From the NCBI GenBank assembly GCA_030737835.1, contig JAUJYN010000087.1:1-64000 (forward strand): a stretch of 64,000 bases of DNA, given 5' to 3'. The DNA is from Acorus gramineus. Taxonomy: Eukaryota > Streptophyta > Magnoliopsida > Acorales > Acoraceae. Below the pieces are notes generated by a model that was not told the origin of the DNA, did no database searches, and saw nothing but the letters and a program-made list of their open reading frames with translations. Every line of letters begins with the position of its first letter. The stretch's first letter is position 1. Below, piece by piece: positions 1 through 10,340 of the stretch. The translations under genes and the position numbers were made by a program.

Positions 1-303
1 AATTTAATATAGATTATCAATAATGGCATAAAGAGGGGTAAGGATGAGGATAACATCATGTCATCATAAATAAAAATATTACGTAATAACAAATTTAAAA
101 ATATTGATTGTTAATTATAATCGATAAAATAGGTAGATATTGATCCGTATATAGATAGTCTCTCAGACGCTCAGTTATGTGGACCGTTGATTCTGCACCG
201 CTTCCTTCAAACAAGCATCTCCTTCCATACACGTGGAACCCAATATACCATTGATATTCAACAACTGCAATAATAACAGCCGTTGATTTCTTCTCCTCGC
301 GTC
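1..303. other. AT-rich flank without a gene
   Basis: No coding region or RNA gene is seen. The stretch is AT-rich and leads into the TATA-like leader at about 304. Confidence 0.5.
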
Positions 304-456
304 AATAAATAAGGCCTCCTTTGCAACCATCGTCTTTTGCCGTTCTCTCTCCCTCTCTCTCTTTCTCTCTGTTTTTTCCCCTTCTCTTCTCTTGTGAGAG
401 GCGATTTTGCTTCCTGTTTTCATCAATGGATGGATCTCTCACCGATCTACGATATG
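304..456 (+). promoter_or_regulatory. TATA-like leader and first exon of twin-hairpin transcript, copy 1
   Basis: An AATAAATAAGG box at 304-314 is followed by a CT-rich leader. A short segment (about 426-456) then ends at a good 5' splice site, G|GTATGC at 456/457. A matching acceptor CAG|ATCTG lies at 559/560. The whole arrangement, including the TATA-like box, a segment beginning GATGGATCTCTC and the donor, recurs at 8066-8219. Two such leaders in the same direction, each upstream of hairpin copies, suggest two promoters of a duplicated non-coding transcription unit. No long reading frame runs through the leader. Start site and exon status are inferred. Confidence 0.4.
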
Positions 457-754
457 GTATGCGTTTTTTCCTTCAATCGGTTTCAATTTTGAGATTTTCT
501 TTCGTTGAGTCTTCAAATCTGTCGAACTAACATGTTTCTTCTCTTCATCTTCCCACCAGATCTGTCGTTTTGCGCGAGATTATTGAACATAGAAGTCGAG
601 GATGTCATCTTTGCGTGGGGAATCGAGTGAATCTCTTACATCCGATTCGGGGATTCAGTTGTGATATGATCGTCGATCATCGGATCATGTTTTTGGAAAC
701 GTAGAGATCATGATGGATTTGATGGGGGTGGGGGATGATTGGAAAAGCATGTTG

Positions 755-907
755 GGTATTGTATGGTCGACCTTTGCCATTCTGGGTGCGCTCGCTTGGC
801 AGGTCAACAAAAACCCTAATAAAATTTTGATTTTTTGGTGTTTTGGAGGGGGAGATCGCACGGGAGGCTTTTATTTTCATTTACCTTTGCCCGGGTTCTC
901 CCCCTCT
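755..907 (+). ncRNA. Twin-hairpin element, copy A1
   Basis: This is the first of nine related copies. Hairpin 1 is closed by GACC (769-772) and GGTC (802-805), with an inner GCCA/TGGC stem around a loop containing TGGGTGCGCTCGC. A hinge with CCCTAATAAAATTTTG follows. Hairpin 2 (845-906) pairs GGAGGGGGAGA with the rich TCTCCCCC arm and has an inner CGGG/CCCG stem around an AT-rich loop. A frame is open across this copy, but differences between copies fall at all codon positions and other copies are not open, so a structured RNA is preferred. It matches no RNA family I know. Confidence 0.45.
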
Positions 908-2313
908 CTCTCTTTCTCTATCTCTCTCTTTCTCTCTCTTTCTCTGGATTTTCTCTCTTCGACGAAGCTGAAGCAAACAACAAGATCAAAATAATATGAA
1001 AAAAAAATGAACAGAATAACACAATAAAATCAACGCAGCATGTCCATCATTGCCGGCATCCATCCTGGGATATCTTTCAATCCGAGGTACTTTCGCAAAC
1101 TTCCAATTCCGCATATTTTAATTACGATTTGCATGTTTGGCATATCCATTATTATTTTGAATCAAATTATGTTTATGTGTATTGTTCCTCGACTTGTTGT
1201 TTGATTCTCGCATAAGGCCTATCTATCTGTCACTCCACAAACGTTCTCGCATAAGGCCTATCTATCTTTTTACTCAGCAAATTCTCAATTGTTTTGCATA
1301 TTTTAATTTTGATTTGCATATTTGGCATATTCATTATATTTTGTATCAATGTATGTGTATTGTTCTTGGACTAGTTGATTTATTTTGATCAATGCCCATT
1401 TGTTATGCGCAATTTATGCTTATTTTTGGGAGAAGGGGGGGGGGTGTTGCATAATGTCAACAATGATCTGAAAAAACCTGTTCAGGTGCTGCCTAAGGAT
1501 TTATTGGCATACACATTGATAATTTTTTAAATAAAATTTCACAAACATATATCACTTTCTGTATGCGTATATATTATATGAATATATACATGTATATGTA
1601 ACACACATATCCTTGTTTAATCCGGCCTAACCATTTAATTCCCGCTTAAATGACTGTACGCACACACATATCCTTGTTTAATTCCTGCCTAACTGTTTAA
1701 TTCCAGCTTAAATGACTGCTTAATCCCATGGCCAATTTGGCAGATTAGGTGTTTCGCCAAGTTGTCCGGTTAATCTCCATTTAATCCTGTTTTTGGAACT
1801 GGAATCTTTGATTTGACTTAGATCATACATCTCAAAATCTTTTAAGCTCCATATATCATCTTTGGATTTCACCTGTGCTGCATTAACAATCACTGAATTC
1901 ATCCCATTGTAGTTCAGGAAACAACCATATGTTTGCAAATGATTTGAGAATGGTATTCATTAATTACTAACATTCAAATGGGTAGTGGAGTTTATCCAGT
2001 TAGGAGGGTTTGGTCATTTGGGAAGCACTTCTCAACCTGATCCTATTAAGAGGAGTATGGTTCCTCAATACAAAAAAGTCATGTATGTCACCCAAAATAA
2101 AGATTTTGGTATCAAAATAAAGGTTGTGTGCCCCAATAAATTTTAAGGGTTACAAATTTTAAAAAAATAAATTTGCGGGGCTGCATGTATAACGAGAAGA
2201 TTGAGAAGCACTGAAATTCCTTTACATGGAGCATGTGCCGAAGGTCTGTGAGAAGCCTTTGCTTGATATTCAAATTTCTAAGTATCAGCAACATGCATGG
2301 CTTTGTTATTTAG

Positions 2314-2438
2314 TTGGCCTTTGCCATGTCAGGTGTGCTTGCATGGCAGGTCATAGGTGTCCAATAAAATGTTCATCTTCTATTGCATGGATGATTGCAC
2401 AGGCTAAGCCTTTTTTTCTGCCTGGGTTCTTCCCCTTC
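2314..2438 (+). ncRNA. Twin-hairpin element, copy B1 (divergent)
   Basis: B-type copy. Hairpin 1 has GGCC/GGTC closing pairs, one of them a G-U wobble. The hinge keeps AATAAAA. The 5' arm of hairpin 2 has lost most of its G run but keeps GCACAGGC opposite GCCTGGGTTCTTCCCC, so the inner stem is CAGGC/GCCTG. About 100 bp downstream a GGGAG|GTACT sequence could be a splice donor. Confidence 0.4.
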
Positions 2439-2989
2439 CTTGCCCTGTTCATTTTATTTTTCAATATTTCTTTATCAATTATATTACACATCAAAAACAT
2501 TTCTAAAGAAACCAGCATATTTTGCAACCTGCAGATGGGAGGTACTATGGAATTTTTCATGTCATCCCCAAATTATTTATCATTTTGATTTATTCTAATT
2601 ATGGTGTTATCATAGTGAATTGAATTGTTGCAACTGAATAATATGCAAGCGAAAGATATAAGCATTTATTTGAATTGTTCAAGTCAGAATTGCTTATGTA
2701 TTTATTTGGTGTGTGTTTGACTGAGATTTGTATAGTTTGTGTTCCAATGTAGTATGATTTATGTACTCAATGCACACGTAGATGTAGCATTCTTTTAGCA
2801 TGGCAAGCAAGTGATACAGGAGAAAGAATATGAATGGCCATGCCTCTCCTTTTGAATTGTTGTGGGATCTGTGTCATTCATTGGCTTTGTTGCTTCTGCT
2901 GCTCCTGTTTCATATATGATGATTGGAGGTGAATCGCGGCTCAAGGCTTGATTGGAAAAGCATGTAGGGGTGAAACAATGTGCGGTAAA

Positions 2990-3141
2990 GGTATTGTATG
3001 GTCGACCTTTGCCATGCTGGGTGTGCTCGCTTGGCGGGTCAACAATATCCCTAATAAAATTTTGATTTTTGTGTGCCTTGGAGGGGGAGATCGCACGGGA
3101 ATCTTTTATTATCATTACCTTAGCCCGGGTTCTCCCCCTCC
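2990..3141 (+). ncRNA. Twin-hairpin element, copy A2
   Basis: This A-type copy is very close to A1. Hairpin 1 is closed by GACC/GGTC; GGCGGGTC replaces GGCAGGTC, turning a U-A pair into a U-G wobble. The hinge is CCCTAATAAAATTTTG. Hairpin 2 has an 11-bp GGAGGGGGAGA stem, the internal-loop sequence TCGCA and a CGGG/CCCG inner stem. About 170 bp downstream, AACGAG|GTACA could be a splice donor. Confidence 0.45.
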
Positions 3142-3555
3142 TTTTTGTGTTTGTGTATGTGTGTGTGTCTCTCTCTCTCTCTATCATCGCTGATTTTTTT
3201 TCCACCTCTAACGATGCAAAAAAGAAAAAAAAATGAAAAAAAAAGCATTGCAGAATCTCCATCCATCGCCAGCACCCATCCTGCAAGTGATTCTCTCATA
3301 TGGCGTTTTCAAACGAGGTACACCACAACCTTTCAATTGTTCCACATATTTTAATTACGATTTGTATATTTTCACGATTGTGCCATTTCTATTCTTATCA
3401 TGGCCAGTTCTTATGTGCAATTGAATTACAATGAGAATTTAGAGAAGGGTCTGAAATTCTTTAACATGGAGCATGCAATAAGAATCTGTAACAAACCAAG
3501 CTGTCCTGTTGATTATTCGTAGGTGCATCATGTCATGTATGGCTTTGTTATTTAG

Positions 3556-3684
3556 TTGGCCTTTGCCATGTTGGGTGAGCTCGCATGGCAGGTCATTGGT
3601 GTCTAATAAAGTTTCCATCTTTTGTGTGATTTTGCGGGGTTGATCGCACAGGCTAAGCTTTTTTGTGCCTGGGTTTTTCCCCCT
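3556..3684 (+). ncRNA. Twin-hairpin element, copy B2
   Basis: B-type copy. Hairpin 1 is GGCC...GGTC with loop TGTTGGGTGAGCTCGCA. The hinge keeps CTAATAAAG. Hairpin 2 has GATCGCACAGGC facing GCCTGGG followed by a C run, so the inner stem is CAGGC/GCCTG where A copies have CGGG/CCCG. GAGAG|GTACT follows at about 3772. Confidence 0.42.
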
Positions 3685-4214
3685 TGCTGAGTTCATTAAT
3701 TGTGCTATATATGGAAAAGTAATGCAAATATCTGGACGCATCTCAAGAGAGACTTTGCAACCAGCGGAGAGAGGTACTATGGAAGTTTTCATTTCATCCC
3801 TCATTGACAATCTTTTTTAAGTCTTATTTGTCATATTTGTTTATTTGATTTAAGTGTTGCAACTGAAGAATAGATCATAGTATCATAGCTGGCTTGGATC
3901 CAACTCAGAATTGCTTTTGTATATATTTGATGTGTTTGTTCAGGGGAGATTATACATTTTTTTTGTTTCAATGTATTATGGTTCATGTATTCAAAGCATT
4001 CTGTTCAGCATGGCAAGCAAGTGATGAAGGAGAAAAGAGAGGTGAATGGCTGTGCCTCTTCTGTTGAATTTCTGCGGGATCTGTGTAGTATTCATTGGCT
4101 CTTTTGCTCCTGCTGCCCCTGTTAGATATATGCTGATTGGAGGTGAATCGCCGCTCAAGGGATTTTGTTCCTTTCCATAGCTGTGGGAGCCTTCAAAAGA
4201 CTTTCACAAGAAAA

Positions 4215-4362
4215 GGTATTGCATGGACGACCTTTGCCATGTTGGGTGTGCCCGCTTGGCAGGTCAACAAAAGCCCTAATGAAATCTTCATTTGAGTGTT
4301 TTGAAGGGGGAGATCGTACAGGGAACCTTTTTTTCCACTAAATTAACCCGGGTTCTCCCCCT
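4215..4362 (+). ncRNA. Twin-hairpin element, copy A3
   Basis: A-type copy with GACC/GGTC closing hairpin 1. The loop has GTGCCCGCT. The hinge has CCCTAATGAAAT, so the AATAAA motif is lost here. Hairpin 2 pairs AGGGGGAGA with the TTCTCCCCC arm; its inner stem ACAGGG/CCCGGG has an A-C mismatch, intermediate between A and B types. A run of 14 C then A bases follows at about 4403. Confidence 0.42.
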
Positions 4363-5028
4363 TGTCTGTCTCTGTATTGCCACATTTTCTCTCTTCTCTC
4401 TCCCCCCCCCCCCCCCAAAAAAAAAAAAAAAACATCACAAAGAAATTGTGGAAAAAAATATGAAGAAACAAAGTAAATCTCAGAATATATATACATCAAG
4501 GTCATCCATCCTGCAATACTCTCTCATATGACCATCGTTCAAATTGAGGTACTTTGCAACCTTTCATTGTTTCACATATTTTAATTATGAATGACATGTG
4601 GTACTCCATGACCTTTCAGTTGTTTCACATATTTTAATTATGATATGATTGACATGCTTTTAATCATTAGTTTAAGATGGAATACTTTCTATTGTGGGAA
4701 TTTCTTATGATTTGTTTATTTTGGTCATGCTGGCCTCGTATATGCAATTCCTACTTGCAATCCTTTTTTTGTGGTGTGATTTGTTATTTGGGATGGTTGA
4801 GCTGGGGAGGTTCATTTAAATTCTGTATCACAAAAAATTTGAGGACCTGTAATGTGTTACCAGAAGATGAAGAGGCTTCCGACTCTTTCAACGTGGTGCA
4901 TGCTCTAAGGCCTTGTAGAAGGCTAGCTGTCCCTTGATAATTTAAAGGATATTTTATGGTGCGAGCATCATGTATGACTGTTGTTTAATTGACCTTATGG
5001 TACAAGATCAGGTATGATTGTTGTTTAA

Positions 5029-5160
5029 TTGACCTTTGCCATGTTGGGTGAGTTCACATGGCGGATTGTAGGTTTTTTTAATTAAATTTTCGTCTTTTTG
5101 TTTTTTTTTTGGGGGAGATCACACAGGCTAGTTTTTTTCGAGCCTGGGTTCTTCCCCCTT
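5029..5160 (+). ncRNA. Twin-hairpin element, copy B3
   Basis: B-type copy. Hairpin 1 is weakened: GGATT replaces GGTC on the 3' arm. Hairpin 2 is strong. GGGGGAGATCACACAGGCT faces AGCCTGGGTTCTTCCCCC, giving a 6-bp inner stem CAGGCT/AGCCTG. Of the copies it gives the clearest compensatory contrast with the A type. Confidence 0.42.
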
Positions 5161-5650
5161 CCTGTCTCTATTCATTTTTTAAATAGTTCATTCATTCCTG
5201 TTGTTGTGAAGAAAGTTGTACTTCAAATAACTTGTGGCATCTCAAGAGACAAATCATCCATTTAGCACATTCTGTGATCTGTATTCGCCATGAAAGTTTC
5301 TTGTTTTCTAAATTCCTATTCTTTAGATTTGTTTATCAGTTGTGAAGGAGATAGTTATAGAAGAACTGAGATTTAAATCATAATTGCTTATCAGTTTATA
5401 TTTGATGTGATTGTTTTTTAGATGTTTGAGGAAGATGTCATAGTTTTTGTTCATGTAATTAGCATGTAGGAATTCTTTAGCACGGCGCACGCAAGTGATG
5501 CAGGAGGATTAATATAAGTTAAATGTCCATGCCTCTTGTTGAATTGAATTATTGGAGGATCTGTGTCATATCGATTGGCTTTGTAGACTTCATATATGTA
5601 TGCTGGTTGGTGGTGGCTTGAAGGTATTAGTCGGAGGCTTCGAAGGTCTT

Positions 5651-6651
5651 TATAAGAAACATTCAGGGCATCTTCAAATTTTTTTACAGAACCATAGATT
5701 TTATGTTCCCTCAGTCATCCGTTCTTTGTGCCCTGTTCTTCAACACATTTTGATCTTCAACTAAGCTGTTAAGGAGGATGTAGAATTTAAGGTTGCGGCC
5801 CCGGAGAGCTATTGAAAGTATGGTGATTGAATTGATGTTTGTTTTGTCTTCTTCAACAACCATCTTAAGGTACAAATACAACTATATTCTTATTGGCTTC
5901 TTTAGTTATACTATTTATGGTGTATATTTTCTGATATTCTAATTGATTATCTGTGAATTGTTAAAGATGTTTAGGGTGTGTAGGACTATTTTAGTTTCTT
6001 GAAATTCAATGATGTTTATTGTTTAATTTTTATTAAATTTATTTTTTGTTTTGTATCGTAACTCTTGTGGGGTTTGTCATTTTTATTAGTGAAGTGGTTC
6101 TTCCACAAGGCATGTGGCGTGGGCGAGGAGGGTCATAGTCGTTTGGAAACATGTTTGAAAAAATTCAAAAAAATATTTTCAACATCAATATATTAGAAGG
6201 ATAATGTTATATATTCATCAGCTTTATGTGCATGAATGTATATGAATTAAATAATATCATGTGTATCCACCGAGTCTCCGGAAATATTTTTCGATGGGTG
6301 TCATTTTCATATCCCTCTAAAATGTTACATTTTGTCGTATTTTTAAGATTTATTATTATTATTTCAGTGGTATACCAGAATGATTTAAATTGTGAATAAA
6401 TGTTTTTTTAACCTATTTGAGGCGTATTAGTGATTTTAAACTTTCAAATTAAACTATTAGATACTGAGGTTTGTTTGGAGTTTTATTTACAAAAATAATC
6501 TTTTTTTTAGTTGTAAAATATCGTTTTCATGTGTAAATTTTATAATAAATTTTAAGTAATTATTTATATTTATTTAATAATATATATTATATTATATTAT
6601 TTTTTTTTAAGTTTTTCATTATTTTATTTATATGTATGTATATGATGTCAT
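5651..6651. other. AT-rich spacer after the truncated third unit
   Basis: No gene is recognised. The DNA is increasingly AT-rich towards 6.6 kb, with runs of TATTATATT and no long reading frame. Confidence 0.5.
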
Positions 6652-6955
6652 ATATAAATTGGTTTGAAAAAAAGTAAGGGTGCTGGTTGATTGTTTTAAA
6701 AATTTTACTTCAAAAACTACTAACAAATCATCTTAATATATGTGGTTCTAGGGGTTGAACTTTTTAATTAATTATCTTTTTTTTTCTTATATATATATAT
6801 ATGTATATATATATAAATTGGTTTGAAAAAAAGTAAGGGTGCTGGTTGAAGAAAATTGTTTTAAAATTCTACTTAACAAAACTACTAACAAATTATCTTA
6901 ATATATGTGGTTCTAGAGATTGAACTTTTTAATTAATTATCTTTTTTTGTCTTTA
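6652..6955 (+). repeat. 157 bp tandem duplication
   Basis: The sequence beginning ATAAATTGGTTTGAAAAAAA is present at 6652-6790 and again at 6809-6955 with few differences and a period of 157 bp. A short TATA microsatellite lies between the copies. The content is AT-rich and non-coding. Confidence 0.75.
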
Positions 6956-7506
6956 ATTATGTGCATCCCAATAAGGATCGGGATACTCACTTTTCCAGTT
7001 TGTGCCTGGGATTTTTCATACAGTGGCTGTATCTCCCTTTTATTTATGTTCATGTTTAAAAAAGCCCCACCAGATGAGCCACTTAATTTTCACTATATCA
7101 TGATACCCATTTTTTCTCTATGATCTTCCGTTTCTCTGGACGTACTTCATTTTCCAGTTCAATGGATTTTATTTGGATAATTTTGTGAAATTTAATCCAG
7201 TTTTATTCATATTTCAAGTGCAAGGTAATTAATCATATTATTACTGTAACTAATAATTATGGTAAATTTTATCAGTGCTCCAAGCATAAATTTTTTACTG
7301 AAAATCAGAAGAAATTTAATCCAAGGAAGATTCATCTTCAAAATTTCTTCGAAAGCTATCCACCACCATTTTCGTCAACAAATATTTCATTGTATGAGGT
7401 TTAATCATTTAAAAATGTGGTTTTTCAGTGACCCATGTTTTGACATGTTTGTTATGTATCCGCTTGGGTGGCAATTATAACAGCTAACTTGGATGGATCT
7501 CTAAGC
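6956..7506. other. Non-genic spacer
   Basis: Short open frames occur but none resembles a known protein and none has convincing splice context. Nothing else is recognised. Confidence 0.45.
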
Positions 7507-7566
7507 TCCAAAAGGAAAGAGCGCTCACCCTGTGAGAGGTTGGTGGTTCGAGTCCACCGTGATCCC
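7507..7566 (+). repeat. tRNA-derived SINE head fragment
   Basis: The segment contains AGCGCTCACC and then a T-arm-like GGTGG-TTCGAGT-CCACC with a pol III box B match (GGTTCGAGTCC). The 5' acceptor strand and a proper anticodon arm are missing, so this is not a functional tRNA gene. A related fragment lies at 11733-11771. Confidence 0.5.
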
Positions 7567-8065
7567 TTTATTCTTTCTAAATAAATAAAATATATATGAG
7601 GTTTGGTTTGGATGGGTAATTTTAAAGACTAATAATAATTTAAAAGTGCAGATGATATAAATGGTGATAAGTGAAAAATTGACTGATTAGACAAAAAAAA
7701 AAAATTATATTTATATTATATGTAAAAAGATATTTATGTTCATTTTATAAAAAAAATTCAATTCATTATTTTTTATATAAAATAAAATGATAAAAAGATT
7801 GAGACAAATTGAATTTTCAACCATTAATAAATAAAATGTTTTTTAAATAAACGTTAAATTGTTTATTTAAAATATACTTATTCTTTAATAAATAATAATT
7901 ATTATAATTATATATGTATTATAATATAATAAACAGTTAAAATAAAAACTCAAATAAAAAAGTAAGTGTTTATTCTAAAATATTTTTAGTGGTAGAATAG
8001 AGTATCTCTATCAAACCTAACCCCTGAATGATCCTAACAATGCGTTAGATTACTACTAATCGCGT
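7567..8065. other. Highly AT-rich spacer
   Basis: Runs of A and T with TATAAT-type repeats and no coding region. It separates the first and second twin-hairpin clusters. Confidence 0.5.
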
Positions 8066-8219
8066 CCATAAATAAGGGCCTCTTCTTCTTAAGGTGCGGC
8101 TTTTATCTTTCTTTTTCTGGTTCCCTTCTCTTGGTTTTCCTTGGTTCTGTTAATTTTTACGTGCGATTTTGCTTTCCTGTTTTCATTGATGGATAGATCT
8201 CTCTCCGATCTACAATTTG
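8066..8219 (+). promoter_or_regulatory. TATA-like leader and first exon of twin-hairpin transcript, copy 2
   Basis: CCATAAATAAGGG at 8066 parallels the leader at 304. It is followed by a pyrimidine-rich leader, GCGATTTTGCTTTCCTGTTTTC, and GATGGATAGATCTCTCTCC. A splice donor G|GTATAC lies at 8219/8220 and a matching acceptor CAG|ATCTTTCG at 8328/8329. Aligned with copy 1, the substitutions are not silent in the short ATG frame, so I do not read it as a conserved peptide. Confidence 0.4.
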
Positions 8220-8482
8220 GTATACTTTTCTCCTTAATCGCGTCTGATTTTGAGATTTCTTTTGAATGTAACCAGATCTGTCTATCTAACGTGTTTGTGT
8301 TTCTTCTACTGTTCTTTCATCTCTTCAGATCTTTCGACGTTCTTATCTCTGCATATGACATCGATTGAGGCTTTATCGTTGGATCTGAGGATTCTATGCT
8401 GTGTTCCGTCTCATCATCGATCGTCATGTATGGGTTAGAGGATGATTTAAAGTTAAGCATGTAGGGAATCCATATGTGGAGA

Positions 8483-8636
8483 GGTATTGTATGGACGACC
8501 TTTGCCATGACGGGTGCGCTCGCTTGGCAGGTCAACAGAAACCCTAATAAAATCTTCATTTTTTGTGTGTTTTGGAGGGGGAGATCGCACGGGGAGCCTC
8601 TAGTTTGCATTATATTTTTCCCGGGTTCTCCCCCTC
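8483..8636 (+). ncRNA. Twin-hairpin element, copy A4
   Basis: A-type copy downstream of the second leader. Hairpin 1 is GACC...GGCAGGTC with loop TGACGGGTGCGCTCGCT. The hinge is CCCTAATAAAATCTTC. Hairpin 2 pairs GGAGGGGGAGA with the TTCTCCCCC arm, with a CGGG/CCCG inner stem around an AT-rich loop. The downstream exon-like segment ends at TTGAG|GTACA near 8820, as in A2 and A3. Confidence 0.45.
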
Positions 8637-9128
8637 ATCTGCGTCCCCCTCTTTTTAATTTTTTTTTCTCTGCTGATTTCACTCAAGAACTACAAAAAAT
8701 GAAAAAAAAAAAAATCATCTAAAATCAGCGCAGAATCTAGACGAATCTTTAGCATTCATCGTTGCAGAACATCGATCCCGCCAATGGATTCTCTCATACA
8801 TCAGTCATTTCTAATTGAGGTACACTGATCGCATTTCCTCTCTTGCATATCCGGTATTGAATTGCTAGTCTTGCATTTTTCAGTATTGCATTGTTGAATA
8901 TTGATCTGTGTGCGCACTAGTGTTGGCTTTCTATTGTTTTCTGTTATTGATTGTACTTTTTTTGAGTTGTTGGGATGGGTGGGGATTGTTCATTGAAATT
9001 GTGTCATAAGAAGATGAAAGTGATGTGGAGCACATGAATGGTGGCGAATCTCATGGAAGGCCAAGTTTCCTGATGAGAGGAAATGAATTTTGTTTGCACT
9101 GCATCGTGTATGTAGGTGGTGTGTCAAA

Positions 9129-9258
9129 AGGTCGACCTTTGCCATGTTGGGTGCGCTCGCATGGTGGGTCACACAACTCTAATAAAATGATCGTCTTTGT
9201 GTTCTTGTGGGGGGAGATCACAGGGGGTATTCTTTTCTATGCTTGGGTTCTCTCCCCA
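9129..9258 (+). ncRNA. Twin-hairpin element, copy B4
   Basis: Hairpin 1 is intact with a GGTGGGTC 3' arm (wobble pairs). The hinge keeps AATAAAATGATC. Hairpin 2 has GGGGGGAGATCACAGG facing CTTGGGTTCTCTCCCC, with a degraded inner stem. Confidence 0.4.
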
Positions 9259-9993
9259 TTCTTGGTGTTTATTTATTTTATTTTATTTTATTTTTCTGAT
9301 TGACATTTATCTCAAGAATTGAAGGAAAGCAAATTAAATAATTGGCAGCATCTCAACTGGAGCAATCTGCAATCAAAAGGTATCGTGTCTGATTTCATAG
9401 TGCAGATCATCTTGAATTGTTATGTTATATGTTGTCTTTTCTAGCTTATTACACACGTTTGTGATCTTTAGGCCCACATGGAGCTAATATTTTTAAAAAA
9501 TAACTTTCATAATTAAACCACTTTTCATTACACAATAATAATGACCAAAATATGAAATTGAAAGGTAAAATTCAAAACATACATTCAAAACGGATTAGTT
9601 AAAATTGATTTTGTGGGCATTTTAGTTGAATAAAATCTAATTATTGCAGCCCTGGGTTTGACTAGATTGCTTTGGAGTGTATCAGGTGAAGTTCTGATGG
9701 TTTTGTTTTGGTATTTTCATGGTATGTTTGAGATGTATCATTAGGGGTCATACAATGGGGGCTTCATGCAGCCGATATTAGAAATCCATGCACCTACACA
9801 TGCATGCGGTTTATTTAGTAGTATACCAACTCAAAAGAGTATCATGATAATTATTAATCTAGAAAATACTTTCTTAAAAAAAATGTAGAAAAGACTTCTA
9901 AATGCAATACGATGCTGATGATTATTTAATTCTTAGTTCTACACACTCTAGGTTCACGCAAACAAGGTTGAATATTCTGTTATGTCTTCTCCT
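9259..9993. other. Non-genic spacer
   Basis: No gene recognised. The segment holds ordinary AT-rich DNA downstream of hairpin copy B4. Confidence 0.45.
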
Positions 9994-10078
9994 CTTATTG
10001 CATTGGCTTGTACAAGCTTACATGTGGAACATGAAGTATGCCTTATTGCATTGGCTTGTACAAGCTTACATGTGGAAC
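9994..10078 (+). repeat. 48 bp direct tandem duplication
   Basis: CTTATTGCATTGGCTTGTAC and the bases after it, through CATGTGGAAC, occur at 9994 and again at 10042. The period is 48 bp and the copies are essentially identical, indicating a recent slip or duplication. Confidence 0.8.
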
Positions 10079-10302
10079 GTTCTCATTGGAGTTGATCTGT
10101 CTTTCAAGATTTCCATCCTTTCCAAAGCTGATTGGGAGGTCTAAAACATTTATTAGAAAAATTCAGGGTTGTCTGAGGATCACAGCAGCTTCAGATTTGA
10201 GTGCTTATTGGTCATTATCATCATTTGCTGGTATAAGCGAAGATTCATAACTTGTCAGGTTTGTCAAAATGAAAATGAATGTTGTACCAATGATCTTGTA
10301 AA

Positions 10303-10340
10303 TGTCCTTTGCCATGTTGGGTGTGCTCACTTGGCAGGTC
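10303..10340 (+). ncRNA. Twin-hairpin element, copy B5 (hairpin 1 only)
   Basis: Only the first hairpin survives: a GTCC...GGCAGGTC segment with loop TGTTGGGTGTGCTCACT. The hinge and second hairpin are not recognisable downstream. This is the last copy on the right side of the array. Confidence 0.35.

Larger units (their letters stand above)
2763..5650 (+). repeat. Tandem 1.2-1.5 kb units carrying the hairpin pairs
   Basis: A block beginning with AGCATGGCAAGCAAGTGATA at about 2797 recurs at about 4009 and, more divergent, at about 5476. This gives periods of about 1.21 and 1.47 kb. Each unit continues through a CCATGCCTC motif, then GGATCTGTGTCAT and GATTGGAGGTGAATC, before reaching an A-type and then a B-type hairpin element. 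The third unit is truncated near 5650. The array therefore arose by unequal duplication of an A+B unit, and the hairpin segments are better conserved than the DNA between them. Confidence 0.6.

Noticed and set aside
790-810. CTCGCTTGGCAGGTC in hairpin 1 resembles miR168 (UCGCUUGGUGCAGGUC...).
   Set aside because: The match lacks two internal bases, diverges after GGTC, and would lie on the 3' arm, whereas miR168 is on the 5' arm of its precursor.
755-907. Hairpin-hinge-hairpin layout as an H/ACA snoRNA.
   Set aside because: The hinge has an H-box-like ATAAAA, but no ACA box follows hairpin 2 in any copy and no convincing pseudouridylation pockets are seen.
2930-2965. GAATCGCGGCTCAAGGCTTGATTGG as a miR171 precursor or target.
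   Set aside because: Only GCGGCTCAA is shared; no hairpin with a complementary UGAUUGAGCCGCGCC arm is present.
4293-4315. GAGTGTTTTGAAGGGGGAGATC resembles miR395, which also occurs in tandem clusters.
   Set aside because: Several mismatches in the core, and the sequence is on the 5' arm of hairpin 2 while mature miR395 is on the 3' arm.
7507-7566. Possible functional tRNA gene.
   Set aside because: Only the T-arm and part of a second arm are present; no acceptor stem pairs with the 3' end. Treated as a SINE fragment.
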